Shown: piece after piece, positions 1 through 11,856 of the stretch
How positions within the stretch are numbered: the stretch's first letter is position 1
Layout: the number at the start of each line of letters is the position of its first letter
Assembly (NCBI GenBank): GCA_020809705.1
Contig: CP085827.1
Coordinates: 5,146,001 to 5,210,000, forward strand
DNA: 64,000 nt
Source: Calonectria ilicicola
Lineage: Eukaryota; Ascomycota; Sordariomycetes; Hypocreales; Nectriaceae
Direction of reading: 5' to 3'
Made by a program: the position numbers and the translations under genes
The notes under the pieces: model-generated
What the model was told of the DNA's origin: nothing
Database searches by the model: none
Seen by the model: only the letters and a program-made list of their open reading frames with translations

Positions 1-136
1 AAATAAAATATGAAAAAGAATGAAAGAAAAAGATTATGCGCCATATCCTCCTCCGGGCTTTTTTTAGTAACGAGAAAGGAACGTCATGGCTAAGAAAAAA
101 AACAAAAAGGCTACCCTCCCTATCACTCCCTAGCTG

Positions 137-1242
137 TTAAAAGTTAGAGTAAAGACACTCACAAGTCCCAGACTCTGCTTGGACATCTGCAATGACATTT
201 CCATCACTGTCCTCGCACACAGGCTGACCCAACTCGGCCTTTTTGCTCTGAGTAATATCGGCGTTGCACGGCCAATTGGCATACTGCAGATTGCCTAGAT
301 TAGGTTCAATGGTTTGGTTTCCGCTACGCCGCGTCCACAGTGTTGCTTCAAAAGAGGTGTTGTCGAAAGTGCACTTGGCCGCACGGTTGTTGGGGGCCGT
401 CTTGCCCTGCGGTGTCACAGTCTTGGACATATTGAAGGAGAACTGTAGGCGCTCAGTTGGCAGGCCCTTGTCAATGAGATGAAGTGGCCGGTTTGTGAAG
501 GATGGCGCAGAGGGATTGTCAGCCGATGAGATGGTGAAGGAATTGTCCTGGGCGGAAATGATCCAGTAAAAGCTTGCTGCATCGCCGTCATCGTACGGGT
601 AGCAGCTCCAGGAGGATGGGTTGGAGGTACAGTTGGACAATGTCTCTTGGAGCTTGAGCTGAAAGGTAAAAGACCCAACCGGGAATGCTGATTCGGACGA
701 CTCGGCCTCTCCTGAGGAGCCTCGCTTTCTTTGCCGCCGTCTTAATCAGCTCTATCATCTCAATTACTCCGCTCAATTGCACCTTACCGGTCTTTCAGGC
801 CAATGGTGAGCCCGACAGCGAGTGCCACGGCAATGATGACTGAGACGATCACCGCAACGCCCAATATGCAACACCATCTGTCGGCAAGTCTCTTCCGACG
901 ACTTTTCAGCCTGGACTGCGGCTGAGAGTCCGTCTCCTCGTCATTTGGGTCTTCCTCTTTGTATATCGGAAGCGGGTGGTGCAACGTCGGCGGCTCCTGG
1001 ATGTAAGGCGGCACGTACGGTGGGGGCAGTCCCCGCGGGCTACGAGGGCTAGTTGGGCTAGACGAGCCCGACCCGCGCCTGGGAGGATATCTCTGAGGAA
1101 TCCTGAGAGGCTTTGGAGTAGTTGGTGGCGATTGAACGACCTCGTTTTCGACAATTACAGGCATGAAGCCGACGCCCAGGGAGCTCCGAGAAGAGCCAAA
1201 GGACCCCGGGCCCCGGCCATGGCCGTGATGGCCTCGGATCAT
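137..1242 (-). CDS. Proline-rich single-pass membrane protein, unknown function
   Basis: Two exons. The first (1242 to about 788) encodes a Gly/Ser/Pro-rich, probably cytosolic N-terminus with PPPYVPPYI-like stretches, a basic patch (KSRRKRLADRW) and one strong membrane segment at about residues 125-150, ending LTIGLKD. A GTAAGG donor lies at 787. The second exon carries a Ser/Asn/Cys-rich, probably extracellular domain (CTSNPSSWSCYPYDDGD onward, with several N-x-S/T sites and six or more cysteines) and ends at a stop at 137. The acceptor is uncertain: the one at about 741 keeps the frame but gives an intron of only 47 bases. A GTGAGT near 162 could start a further intron with an acceptor near 92, changing the last few residues. 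The topology is plain, but I do not recognise a characterised family. Similar Pro-rich/TM/Cys-domain proteins are common hypothetical proteins in Sordariomycetes. Confidence 0.7.
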
Positions 1243-3753
1243 GGGTCGAAGGTGTTGGTTTTGTATCCCGGTAATTTAAACGCCACTTTTTCGGTGGTAG
1301 TGTTGGTGTTCCTTGTATTCAAATGCAGCTGCTTGGTTTCGTCCGAGTGGACCGGGACCAGCAGTCCCAAGAGCCCTCAAGCAGCACTTAAGACAAGACA
1401 GTGAAGGCAAATGGCAGGCGGGGAGAAGGAGATGAGCAAGAGTGACGGGTGGGCGAGCCGTCTTTATGAAGGGGGAGGGGAAGATGGGAAAAAAGAAGAA
1501 GGAATCGAGATTGAGCAGAGTCAGGAGGGAAATACCTCCCGCTTCTTGTCTCTGGCTCTCATGCTCGGGTGCCTGGGACTACCTTATTTCAATTCAGGCT
1601 GGCGAATGAGCAGAGACACCGGTGAGGCTATGCGACGCGAGAGACGACGAGCATCGGTCCAATCATGCAAAAACCAGTTGCGACTGCGGCATCAGAGCGG
1701 AGAGACAAAGGCGACAGGGCAAGACAGGGCCAAGCAGAGGCTAATGTAAATAGTCTGAAGAGGAAACCGACGACGGGGGGCCGGCCAAGACACAGGCAAA
1801 AAACCCGCGGCGTCTTTGGGGGCCGGTGGGATGATCATCATCGTGCTTGACGGCATCGCACATCGCATTTTGCCCAGCGACGCAATAGTCGCAATGGCCA
1901 AAAAAGCCACACATGGTGTCTGCGTCTGCTAGACGCCACCACGCAGAGGAATAAGACAAGCTGGCTTACCGCCCCCCTCCCTCGCTTGCTCACTCCCTCA
2001 CTGGCTGCTCACCATCCCCCCTCATCCTCGTAGTCGTAGCCTGTAGCTGTAGTCGTCCTCCTCTTCTTCTCCACGGGGCGTGCGTGCGTGAGTGCGGAAC
2101 AACCCCCCATCCATTGTTTCCTTCTGCTCGGTTCGGTGCTCCCACTGCGCAGTAGCTACATATGCAGGCATCCCAGTGGCTGCAAGCCTTTCCCAAGGTG
2201 CCGCCGTGAGGGAACCAGCACAATGGCAAAAGTCAGCCTCACCGGGCGCAACCCAACCCACAAAGCAAGCTGCGGCCCGCATGCGAGGGCCTGCGAGGAC
2301 CTGCGAGGTGCGTGTGGTCGGCGCCCTCCTCTTCTCTCCCTCTCTCCCTCCGTCTCTCCCACCTCCTCTCTTTGTCAGGTGAAAAGGGAGGCTGGCTGGC
2401 TGGCTATGCTATGCTATGAATAAACATGCATATGCAGCATATTCTCCTCGGCCCCGGCCAATCGCGTGTCCGCCAGGCCGCTGAGCCGGTCAAGGCATCG
2501 CCAATGCACATCCGCAATTCCTGATTCCCTCCCTCCCCTCCCTCCATCCCTCGCTCACACACACACATGCACACACACAATTGCGGCAGATCGTTTCCCA
2601 TCCTTTTCCGCGGGTCCGATCTCTCCCACTGTCGCCCCTCCCCTCCATTTCGGCTGCCCCTCTCTCCTCTCCCTCCAATGGCTCCCCCCCGGGGAAGACG
2701 CAGTCGAGCAATAGCGTCCCCCGTGGCGCGCGCAATCTTTTTTGTCTCTGAATGCTGCCATCAGCCCAACGGCCACCGCCTTAGCGTTGGCTGCTTGCCG
2801 CTAATAGTCGCATCTCATGGAGGGGAGTCCCGCGCCCGTGATTGGCTGCAGGTCCCCGTGGCGCTTGGCATTCGCTCCCTTGGCTGTGCTGGCAATTGAG
2901 CTGCGCTGTGCATGTCTCTCTCTCTCTAGTAGTTTTTTTTCCTTTGTGCAAAAGAAACAGCGACATGGCGGCTGAGTAGAGAGAGAGGGAGAACAAACAC
3001 GATGTCGTCTTCGCCCCCATGACTGAGCGTGCTTGTGCTACTGCTGCCGCTACTTGCTTGCTTGCTGCTGTCTGTGTGTAGCCTGTGGGCTTGGCCCAGC
3101 CCCAAAAACTGCACTGCAATTCGTCAACCACAAAAGCTCAGGCTGCTGCTGCAGGTGACATGAGACGAAAAGGCCAAAAGGATTCACATGTCAGTAAGAC
3201 GGTTCCATGCAGGGCCAGCACTCTGCTGGACTGTGGCCAGCTGAGTATGCAACCAAAAAACCAATAGATCTTGGACGGTGCAGCCGTATAGGAACCCCAT
3301 GACGAAATCATGGCCTGAGTTCCACGACTCAACGGAAACTTTCAGCGTCACCTCGCAGTCTCACATTTTTAGTCGACCCGAGCCTCTGGGTCCGTCTGCG
3401 TCTGAGAGAGATGCTGTTTTGTTTTAGCCTCATTCGCCCTACCTTCAGTTCTAGACCCCCCCCCCTCCCCTCCCATGCGGACCAAAACCGTCGTCTGGAT
3501 ACATCCATTGCCACCAGCCACGCTAGGGGGGCTTTTTCTTCTTACATACATAGAACACGTACCTGGCTGTGGACCCTTGGTCAGAAACAATAGGCGTTGA
3601 GTGCCACATGGCTCAAATGGCGGGAACTAACTGGAGACAGCAAAGCCAATGCCCCTCCGTCCTAAAGGCCCAGTCAATCTGTCATATTCTTCGTTTCTAG
3701 TATTCGTACACACATACACACAATTGCCAGACCCATATCTAATGCCTACCGCC
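1243..3753. other. Intergenic region, CT-rich, with CA microsatellite
   Basis: About 2.5 kb between the 5' end of the membrane-protein gene and the 3' end of the ABC transporter. It is rich in pyrimidine tracts, for example around 2520-2680, and has a short interrupted CA repeat at about 2556-2580. The open frames here are short, overlap on both strands and show no domain, so I call no gene. Part of it is probably promoter and 5' UTR of the gene ending at 1242. Confidence 0.6.
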
Positions 3754-6372
3754 TCATTCCGCACGTTCCACCATCTCCGCTGACTCGGTAAGGGACTCCG
3801 GTGCCGCGAGTTCCTCTCCTTGGTCCGTCCACACCGCCGCCAATTCCGCCTCAATCTCATCTCTCCGCTTCTTCCACTCGTCTACTTGCGCCAATCGTTC
3901 GCGAAGATCCTGAAGTTCCTTTTCGACCTGCATCTTCTCTCGTTCCGTGCCAATTCTCTCGAATTCCCACTCGTCTCCGTTGTCTCCCATTCCCAAAACG
4001 AGATTGTATGTGTGGTACTTCTTGAGCGAAGCTCGTGTTGATACAGTGATTAGAGCTGTGTCTTGTTAGTTTCAAACAGGAAAAAAAAACCTCCACTTTT
4101 AATAGAGAAAGGATTCAACATACTAATGCCCTTTTCTTTGCACGTCTCATATAGCAGTCCCTCCACATCGCTGGACACTGCGCTTGTACCCTCGTCGATG
4201 ATGGCGTACTTTGGCTCATGGTACAGTAAGCGAGCAAAGCCCATTCTTTGCTTTTCGCCACCGCTGAGAACGTCCTTCCACTCTTTTCGGGTGTCCCATC
4301 CACCCTCACGAGCTGGGAGATAACCGAGTCGCGCCTCTTCGAGGACCCGCAGTAGGTCATCCTCAGACTTGTGCTTTCCCCTCATATCCATGTGGCCATC
4401 GGGGTAAATTACCTGGTCGCGCAGCGTGCCAGGGCTGAGGTATGGTCGCTGTGGGAGAAACATGATCCCGTCCTGTCCAATATCCTTAGGTCGGCTCACC
4501 AATCCTCGGTACACGGGCCACAAGCCACACAGTACTCGGGAGATAGCACTCTTGCCCACGCCATTGGGGCCAGAAATCTAGAAACTGTGTCAGTCCAAGA
4601 CCAAATTTCCATACCCATGTCCTTTGACTTACAAGTAAGTGTTCGCCGCTGCGAACAATGATAGACAATGACTCAAGAAGCTCTTCGCCACCCTGGGGCC
4701 AAAGGCCGGGCGCTACGACAGGGACATGTTCGAATCGGACACCGTCGAAACCCTTCTGAATCGTTCCCTGGACATCTGATAGGGAGTAAAGCTCATTCTG
4801 ACCACTTCGCAAATGATAGGCATTAGCGTTGACTCGGTGCAGGGTCGAAATGAGCGTGTAGACGCGGCTAGTGTATCCCGCCAGCTCGGCCAAATCTTTG
4901 ATGGAATACATCATTCGACCACCGGCGTCAGCCAATGAAAGCATGAGTCGCTTGTTGGTGATGAACTCCTTCATGCGGTTCCGCTCGCGCCCACCACGAG
5001 CACCATTTTCTGCCATCTCGGCAGCACCTCCCATGCCACCCCATTGAGGCAAAAACACGGGGAGTGATGAAAGTAGGTAACCATAGGCACTCCAGCTGTA
5101 CTTTAGAATAAAGTCTTCCAATATGTTGTATCGAATCTTGAGCATGTAGATTCCTTCCATCCAAGTCTTCAGGGACTTGAATTCCCGGTTTAGGAAAGTC
5201 TTTTCCATATCAGCTCCTCCGTAGAATGCGACCTCTTCAGCATTGGCAATTAGACGGGCATGTAGACTCCTGAAATCACCTTCCTTTCGTCCCTCGACAG
5301 CTTTTAACTTGCCAAAGGGTGGTGACAATCTACGGAGAATGCTTGCAGTCAAGAAGTAATTGCTCATAAGTCCAGTAAGAGCGAGAGGGCCAAGTGACCG
5401 ATACAGTTGGTAGTTGAAGACACACAGGTCAACAAAAGGCTTGCCCAACGACGAATAAATGTTGGCCGCCGCAGCACAAAACAATGTCAAGTCTTGTGTA
5501 ATGAATTGATCTGCACCTAGGCCAACGCCTCCATCTAGGTTGGACAACTTGTAGTAGTTGAGATTATCATGCAAGTACAAGTCATGGATATACCGAGTCA
5601 GTCGAGTGCGGAAAGCGATGGAAACTTTCGACTCGAGGAACTTGATCATGGCATTGGTATATGAAGCGAATCCACCCAGACCGCACCACTTTCAATCATT
5701 AGCATATTCATACATTGATTTCGATTTGGGGGGTAGTCCTACCTTGACGAGTCCCCACAGGAACGCTTTGCCATTACCAGCGACCAAGTCACGAACAATT
5801 GCACCGTCCAGGCGTGCAACAACCAGAGACAGATATGTCCTGAGCATGAGGAAAACACCGTGGCTTACCAGCAGACCGGCTTCCTTGCTAGTCCACCTTG
5901 GAATCATGATGCTCATCAGGCTTAGGAACTGATGCAAAAAGGCTAGGTTCAAGCCAGCCTTGGTTTGCGCAGCCGGAACGGTGCCGTCGCGAAGACCAGA
6001 GACCCGCGGGGGGTTGAGGAAAAGGCGACGATGGGCGTCAAAAGTCAGCGCCTTGGTAGGCCTGATGACGACCTTTGAGGTTCCGTCCTTGTACGGGACG
6101 TAGATTGTCCGCGAGCCATCCTTGTTGCTCAGCCACGAGTTTGTACGGACAAGCTTGCGGCCCTGCTCCCGCTCATCGCGCCGTTTCTTCCAGAATCGCC
6201 GCCCTCCCTCTGCGCCGAAGATGATGGAGAGAGCGAGCGCCAGAGTCGCGAGGATACGCGTCGTGCGAGAGGTGCCGCGCAGCTTGGACCGGATGCGACC
6301 TGACCATTTATCTATGAACCCCGCCAGCAATTCTTCGGCCGCAGTGTGCCGCAGCGTCGATTGCGCAGCCAT
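3754..6372 (-). CDS. Peroxisomal fatty-acid ABC half transporter (ABCD, PXA1/PXA2 type)
   Basis: Imports long-chain fatty acids or acyl-CoA across the peroxisomal membrane as a half-size transporter that dimerises, which is the established ABCD-family role. Four exons close in frame to 813 residues: 6372-5743, 5688-4633, 4577-4124, 4055-3754, with GT-AG introns of 54, 55 and 68 bases. The membrane domain occupies about residues 130-500 and includes the ABCD EAA-like motif NAEEVAFYGG near residue 360. The NBD has Walker A GPNGVGKS at about 565-572, signature LSGGEKQRMGFA near 666 and Walker B YAIIDEGTSAVS near 686-697. Intron 2 lies just before Walker A. A charged, probably coiled-coil tail (VEKELQDLRERLAQVDEWKK) follows. 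Length and motifs fit the family, which contains both PXA1 and PXA2; I cannot tell which ortholog this is. Confidence 0.95.
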
Positions 6373-9300
6373 GGGTGCGGGATATCGGAGTCTCTAGGAC
6401 GGGCGCTGGGCTGGACAGGAGAGGAGCGCAGTTCGGGAGAGAGAGAGGTGCTTCCCCCACTCTCAGTTGTAGCCTCAGCAAAAACAGTTCCACATCAGGC
6501 GAAGGTTTGAGGGCGGAGGCGGGTGCGAAAGGGAATAAAATCACGGGGTTTTGCGCAGACGGGCAAAGATGCTGTTGTCGCAGACGTCGCAATAAACACC
6601 AGCGAATGTGTCAACGGTTGTAGATTACTGCGCACAAGGGCTGATGGTGAGTGGTGGCCTCAATGGAGCTGTTCGGGTGTAGTTGGTCGGAAGCATCGTC
6701 ATAGCATGTGAAGGCGTCTTCCGAGGCACGCGCACATGCGAGTGCCGCTGCACGCACTACACCGCACTGCCCACTACACCTGCGACGGCCACTACCAGTG
6801 CGACCGTGTCTGACGAAAGCGGCGACAGAGCCACCCACAACCGACACGGGAATGACGCCACGGGGACACGAACAGAGGCCGGTCACATGATTCTACTCCA
6901 CCGTAAAAGCCTGGGGAAACATGGGGAGATGAGGGAGAGGGCGGGGCACGTTCCATGGTCCCATGGCCTTCCAGATGGACGGGTTACACGGGCTCGGGAG
7001 AGTGACCAATTAATCCGCGGACGGGTGTGGGAGTCGCCGAGGGATGGTGGAGGGAGGGAGACCGCTGGTTGGCTGGGCCGCTGGAGCTTGGTCCGATCGA
7101 GCCAAGGGGCAAATTTTCATCAATTCTTAAGTTGAGCCTCTCGGTTGCCTACCCTGTAGTCGCAGGAGCCCATCTTGTATTCCATTCAGCTTCGCAACTT
7201 TAAACCATATAATGATGTCGCATGTCTCTGTTTGAACATGGTTCTGTTCTGAACATGTTTTTTCCATGTGATGCGGAGAATTATGCTCATTTGCCCGTTC
7301 AACTCTATCGATTCTCTGGTAAGGGGACGTTCTCCCTCACACAGTCATCACATTCACAAACACCAATGTGCTCACGAAACAAGCAAATTCCCGATGGACT
7401 AAAACAGCCCATCGGAACTAATGGAATATCCCGTAAACCAACAAGTACACAATGCACAGCCATCAGCACCTAGACCTAACTTTCATTTCGTGTTTCAAGA
7501 CAGCGTTTAGTTCAGCTTGTTCGTTAAACACTGAGGCTCTGCTTCTAGCCACCGATTCAGAAAAAAAAAAAAAAAAAAACTCGAGACATGCAGCGCGCCC
7601 ACGCATGCGCGCACATGTATTGCATATCTGCCCACAACTAGGACATCTGTCACATTTAACCAGCGGTCGGTCGCGAGCGGTCTGGAGGGCACCAGGTAAA
7701 ACCCGGGCTTGTCCGTTCCCCGTAACTTTTGGGCACAGGTATTGGCGACTGGATGTCTCGCTGGAACCCTGGTCTGTGCCAGTTCATACTCACATCATGT
7801 CCATGTACAGGCGGGTTCTGCAATGGGGGAGAAAAAAACACTAGCCCATGCATCAGCTTGACCCGCGTCTCTCGATGGATGCCATAGCGCGCGCTGGAGG
7901 AGCTCGTGTCTCTCTAAAATCTTAAACCTAGGATCCACTGGAGTCATCGTCAATCCACCCACTCGCTCTTTGTCAGCCACCGTTGATCCCAAATGAACAG
8001 GTCTCCGATCGGGTTGAATTTGGATACCGTCGGTTGGCCCGCGCGTGGGGAAGCCAGCAAGCTAGGACCCTGCTCTGAGCAGGGACCAGCGGCCCTCTCA
8101 ATGCACCACATCCAATACCAAGCAATCAAGGCGGGCGAGGGATGAAGAGGGTGTAGACAGCTGCCACAGGGCGCTTCGAGGTCTCAAAGACCGGCCTCTG
8201 CGGGTATGTACCCCTCGACACAGACAGCCCATTCAGCAAGCCGGGCTGCATGTGGAGGTCATCACGTCGCGGGCGCCAACACGGCCAATCATGGCGCCTC
8301 CACAGCGGCACCTCGTTTCGGGCAAGCATGACAAGGGACCACCAAAGGTGTGCTTTTTCGGGTCTGGTCGTGGAGAATTGGCCCGTCGATATGCAATGCA
8401 GTGCCAACGGCCCCAGGTACCCCCAGCTCCCGGGTCCTCGAGGTCTCTTCCCTCCGGCCAGCCGTGCAGATCCCACCCGCTTGCTTCTAGTCTGGCCACC
8501 ACACAGGGCTCGACTTTTGAAGAGCGACCCTATTGAATGCTAATGGTGGGCGAACTATAAGGACCGACTTCTCCGCGCCGCGTACCGTAGCGGTGATAGT
8601 CAGAGCTAGACCCGTGCGTGTGGCTGCATCTGCGCTGCCAGTAGGGGGCCATTATACCGAACCAGAGATCGGGAAGGGTTGATGAACTTTCAACAGAGCC
8701 GCCCGAGTCGAGCGTCTCCTTTTCCCCATGACTCCCGCGTGTCCCCACTAGTAAAAGAGCCGTCTCAGCCAGGCATGGCCAGATATCACAGAGCGAACGG
8801 TTCTCCAAGACTTGACCATTTCGTTTAGCAGAAGCCATTCCGGGACTCATTTGCGATGGGCTGGAATCGAGCACAGCGGCCTAACAGGGGGCGGATGGTC
8901 AAGCAAATCCCATCCATCGAGGTAGCGCTGCAGAGCACAGGTGCCGCGCAAGGCTTGCTTTCATCTTTGCATTCTGCGCTTCCACTCGCCCACCTCCCAA
9001 TCCCACAGACCGGACCAGGGGGGCCAGGCGCCGCACCGGCCAAGGACCGCTATTCAAGCCATGAGCAACCGTGAGGAGGGGTGTTAAGATGAGCTTGGCG
9101 GGCACCATTATTAGCGGAGATGACAGACATGAAGGGGCTTACTGTGCTATCTCAGTAGGGCGTGTATGTGGCTCCCAGAGACTGTGACGCGTCGCGCCAA
9201 TGCCAAGGGCAAAACATGTGCGAAGTGGTGACTTGGCACACTGTCCAAGATAGCCCCCTACCGCACTTGTACATTCCCGGCGGGTTAATCTCAAGGGAAC

Positions 9301-10246
9301 TCCACTCACACCTCTTCACTTTCTCACCCCAGTCGACGCCCCGTCCGACCCCCGTCGAGCCCAGTCTCTTCGCAGGCCGAGCAAGCCAGAAGCAAGTGTC
9401 CAGCCCAGAGTCCAGCAGACTCTCCGGCCAGCGTCTGGCCCTTCAGCATCCATCCCCCTGCTCCCACCGGGTCATCCCCGTTCACAGCGCCAGCCAAAGG
9501 CCTAATCCACGTTTAAAGGCAATCATCTCGCTTGCGCCGCCAGCTACTGTGAGCCTCCGATCCGCCCTGCCTTTTGCCTCCGTCTTCCGTCTCCCGTCCC
9601 TCCTCCTCCTCACCGAGCTCCATCCCGACCGACGCGATATCCCGCTGCAAATTCACCCGTTTGCGGTGCTCCCTCGACGAGTCACTCGTTTCGCCCAAAC
9701 AGAGCGCTTCTGCCCTCGTGCAGCCCGGCCTCATCTTTTTCGATTCTACACTCTCCCGTCTAGACACCACTGCCTCCTTTCAGCAACCTTTCAATTCTGC
9801 ACCACGGCCCCCCCTCTCAGACCAAAGCTTCTGTCGCCTGGATTTTTCTTTGCATTCCTCGCAACTGCTTCGTCCTCGACCGCGACGCAGGCCCTTGCCG
9901 GCCGACTCTGAAGAATTAGGGGGTTGAGAAATAGGGAAGCATTGTCTAGACGTGTTCATCAACCCGTAAGTCTCGCTGTTTCCTGCGCGATCGAAGGCAC
10001 ACCCCTGGGCAGTTTCTGGCTATTGTCTCTCTGAGTGTGACGCGAGAATAATCGCCACCTGCCGCTGTTCCGTTTCCCCCCGAACCATTGTGTGAGGTTT
10101 CATTCACTACACGCCTCGTGGTCACATTTCTCTCAAAGCTGCATCGCGGCTGGGCATCAACCGCCAGCCGAAAAGCTTGGTCATCAAGGGCTCAATTTCC
10201 CACATCAGACAAATTGCTGACCTACTCTTCCCCTAGAGCAGCAAAC
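6373..10246. promoter_or_regulatory. Long divergent intergenic region between ABC transporter and PSR1-like gene
   Basis: About 3.9 kb separate two divergently transcribed genes. A pure A tract of roughly 20 bases lies near 7560. From about 9300 to 10246 the plus strand is strongly C/T-rich, typical of a fungal 5' leader. A GTAAGT at 9966 and a CTAG at about 10232-10235 could be the ends of a 5' UTR intron before the ATG at 10247. Long frames here are low-complexity products of base composition. I see no convincing coding gene. Confidence 0.55.
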
Positions 10247-11856
10247 ATGTCCGACCAGTCCCAGTCTGTCAAACCCGCGGACGAAATCCAGAGCGAAAAC
10301 CATATTGCCGACCCTGCCATGGCCAAAGACAAAGATCTGCTTTCGCCGGATGATGGAACAACCTCTAAGAAAGGTCGCGGTCTTCTCCAAGTTCCCTCCA
10401 GATCGTCATCGCAAAGGAACCAATCGTCACCAACATCGACCGGGTTGAGTGGGGCTACAGTCAGCGACCCGCGGAACAGCATCGGAAGCCGATCGAAAGA
10501 CTCCAAAGGTAGCTTCCGGGGGAGGCGACGAAACGGAAGCACATCCAGCAACAGAACCGGCGCAGACACTGAACCATCAAACACACCCGTCAACTCCCAA
10601 CCGACATCACCAGTCAGCCCTCCCCAAAAGAAGAAGAAGAACGGTGGCCTGTTTGCCCTCTTTGGATGCTGCGTGACACCCGAGGTTTCTAACCCGGACG
10701 AGAACAACGAGAACGTTGTCAAGCTCGATAAGATTCCCCAGCGACCGGCGACCGCAAAGTCGCGCACACAGACTCCCCAGGAGCAGCCCAAGCCCGTGAC
10801 GGAGAAAGAGCCTCAGGAGTCTCCAGCGACCCACGACGCCCACAACGAGACCATCTCTTCTGGAAGTACCAACGACGAGGTAACCGTGACTGAGAGGGAG
10901 AATCGCGAATCCAAGCAGTCCATTCCGCCCGCGGTCACCGTTGAGCCCCCGACAACATCTGCCGCTGAGGAGCAGCCCAAGGACGAAGCGAACCAGGCCC
11001 CGTCGGCCGCAGAGACTGGCGACGTTGATATGCGAGATGCTCCCGTCACTCATGCGGAAGAGGCGCCAGTGGCTGCCGCCGCCGACGACTCAAATCAGAC
11101 AGTTCCTCCTCCTCCACCTGGCCCGGGCCCTGCAGCAGTTCCAGCCCCCTATACCGAGGCAGGCCCTTCTGCTCCCGCGCCTACAAAGTGGCTATTGCCT
11201 CCAATTGCCCCAGAGCACAAAGGCAGGAAGTGTTTAGTTTTGGATCTGGACGAGACGCTTGTCCATAGCTCCTTCAAGGTATGTTCTACACCCGAAACCA
11301 CCATATCTGCAACATGCGCTAATTAAGATCAATTAGATCCTCCACCAAGCAGACTTTACTATTCCCGTTGAAATCGAGGGCAACTATCACAACGTCTATG
11401 TCATCAAGCGCCCCGGCGTTGACGAATTCATGAAGAGGGTCGGCGAGCTATACGAAGTTGTTGTCTTTACGGCGTCCGTCTCTAAGGTTAGTCTAAACTA
11501 CAGCGTTCCCCCAGTGTTGAACACCCAAGCTAACCTCATTCTAGTACGGCGACCCCCTATTGGATCAGCTGGATATTCACAAGGTTGTCCACCACCGACT
11601 GTTCCGAGAAAGCTGTTACAACCACCAAGGCAACTACGTCAAGGATCTCTCCCAAGTTGGCCGAGACCTCAAGGACACCATCATCATCGATAACTCTCCC
11701 ACTTCGTACATCTTCCATCCTCAGCACGCCGTCCCCATCAGCAGTTGGTTCTCCGATGCTCACGACAACGAGCTATTAGACCTGATACCCGTTCTCGAAG
11801 ACCTGGCCGGCCCCAACGTGGCCGACGTCAGCCTCGTTCTCGATGTCACTCTTTGA
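10247..11856 (+). CDS. PSR1: PSR1/PSR2-type FCP/SCP-family phosphatase
   Basis: A haloacid-dehalogenase-type protein phosphatase. In yeast, Psr1/Psr2 act at the plasma membrane in sodium and general stress response. Three exons close in frame to 497 residues: 10247-11278, 11337-11486, 11545-11856. The first 340 residues are disordered and Ser/Pro/Glu-rich, with a [16 protein letters not shown] stretch near residue 125-140. Its Cys pair could be palmitoylated, as the N-terminal cysteines of yeast Psr1 are, but here it is internal. The catalytic domain starts [13 protein letters not shown] (DxDxT nucleophile motif, just before intron 1) and continues with [28 protein letters not shown] and the late motif [10 protein letters not shown] near residue 440. 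I chose the ATG at 10247 because it follows the CT-rich leader; the open frame runs upstream to 10088 without a better start. Confidence 0.95.

Noticed and set aside
134..162. Intron of 29 bases at the end of the first gene
   Set aside because: It is too short for a fungal intron. Reading through to the stop at 137, or a longer intron to about 92, is more likely.
7561..7580. A tract as the tail of a retroposed sequence
   Set aside because: No adjacent target duplication or coding relic was seen; it looks like a simple repeat.
9162..9911. 249-codon plus-strand open frame upstream of the phosphatase gene
   Set aside because: It is Ser/Pro/Leu/Arg-rich, follows the CT-rich leader composition and has no domain; probably a 5' leader artefact.
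10222..11053. Long minus-strand frames opposite the PSR1-like gene (189 and 148 codons)
   Set aside because: They are antisense shadows of the low-complexity N-terminal coding region.
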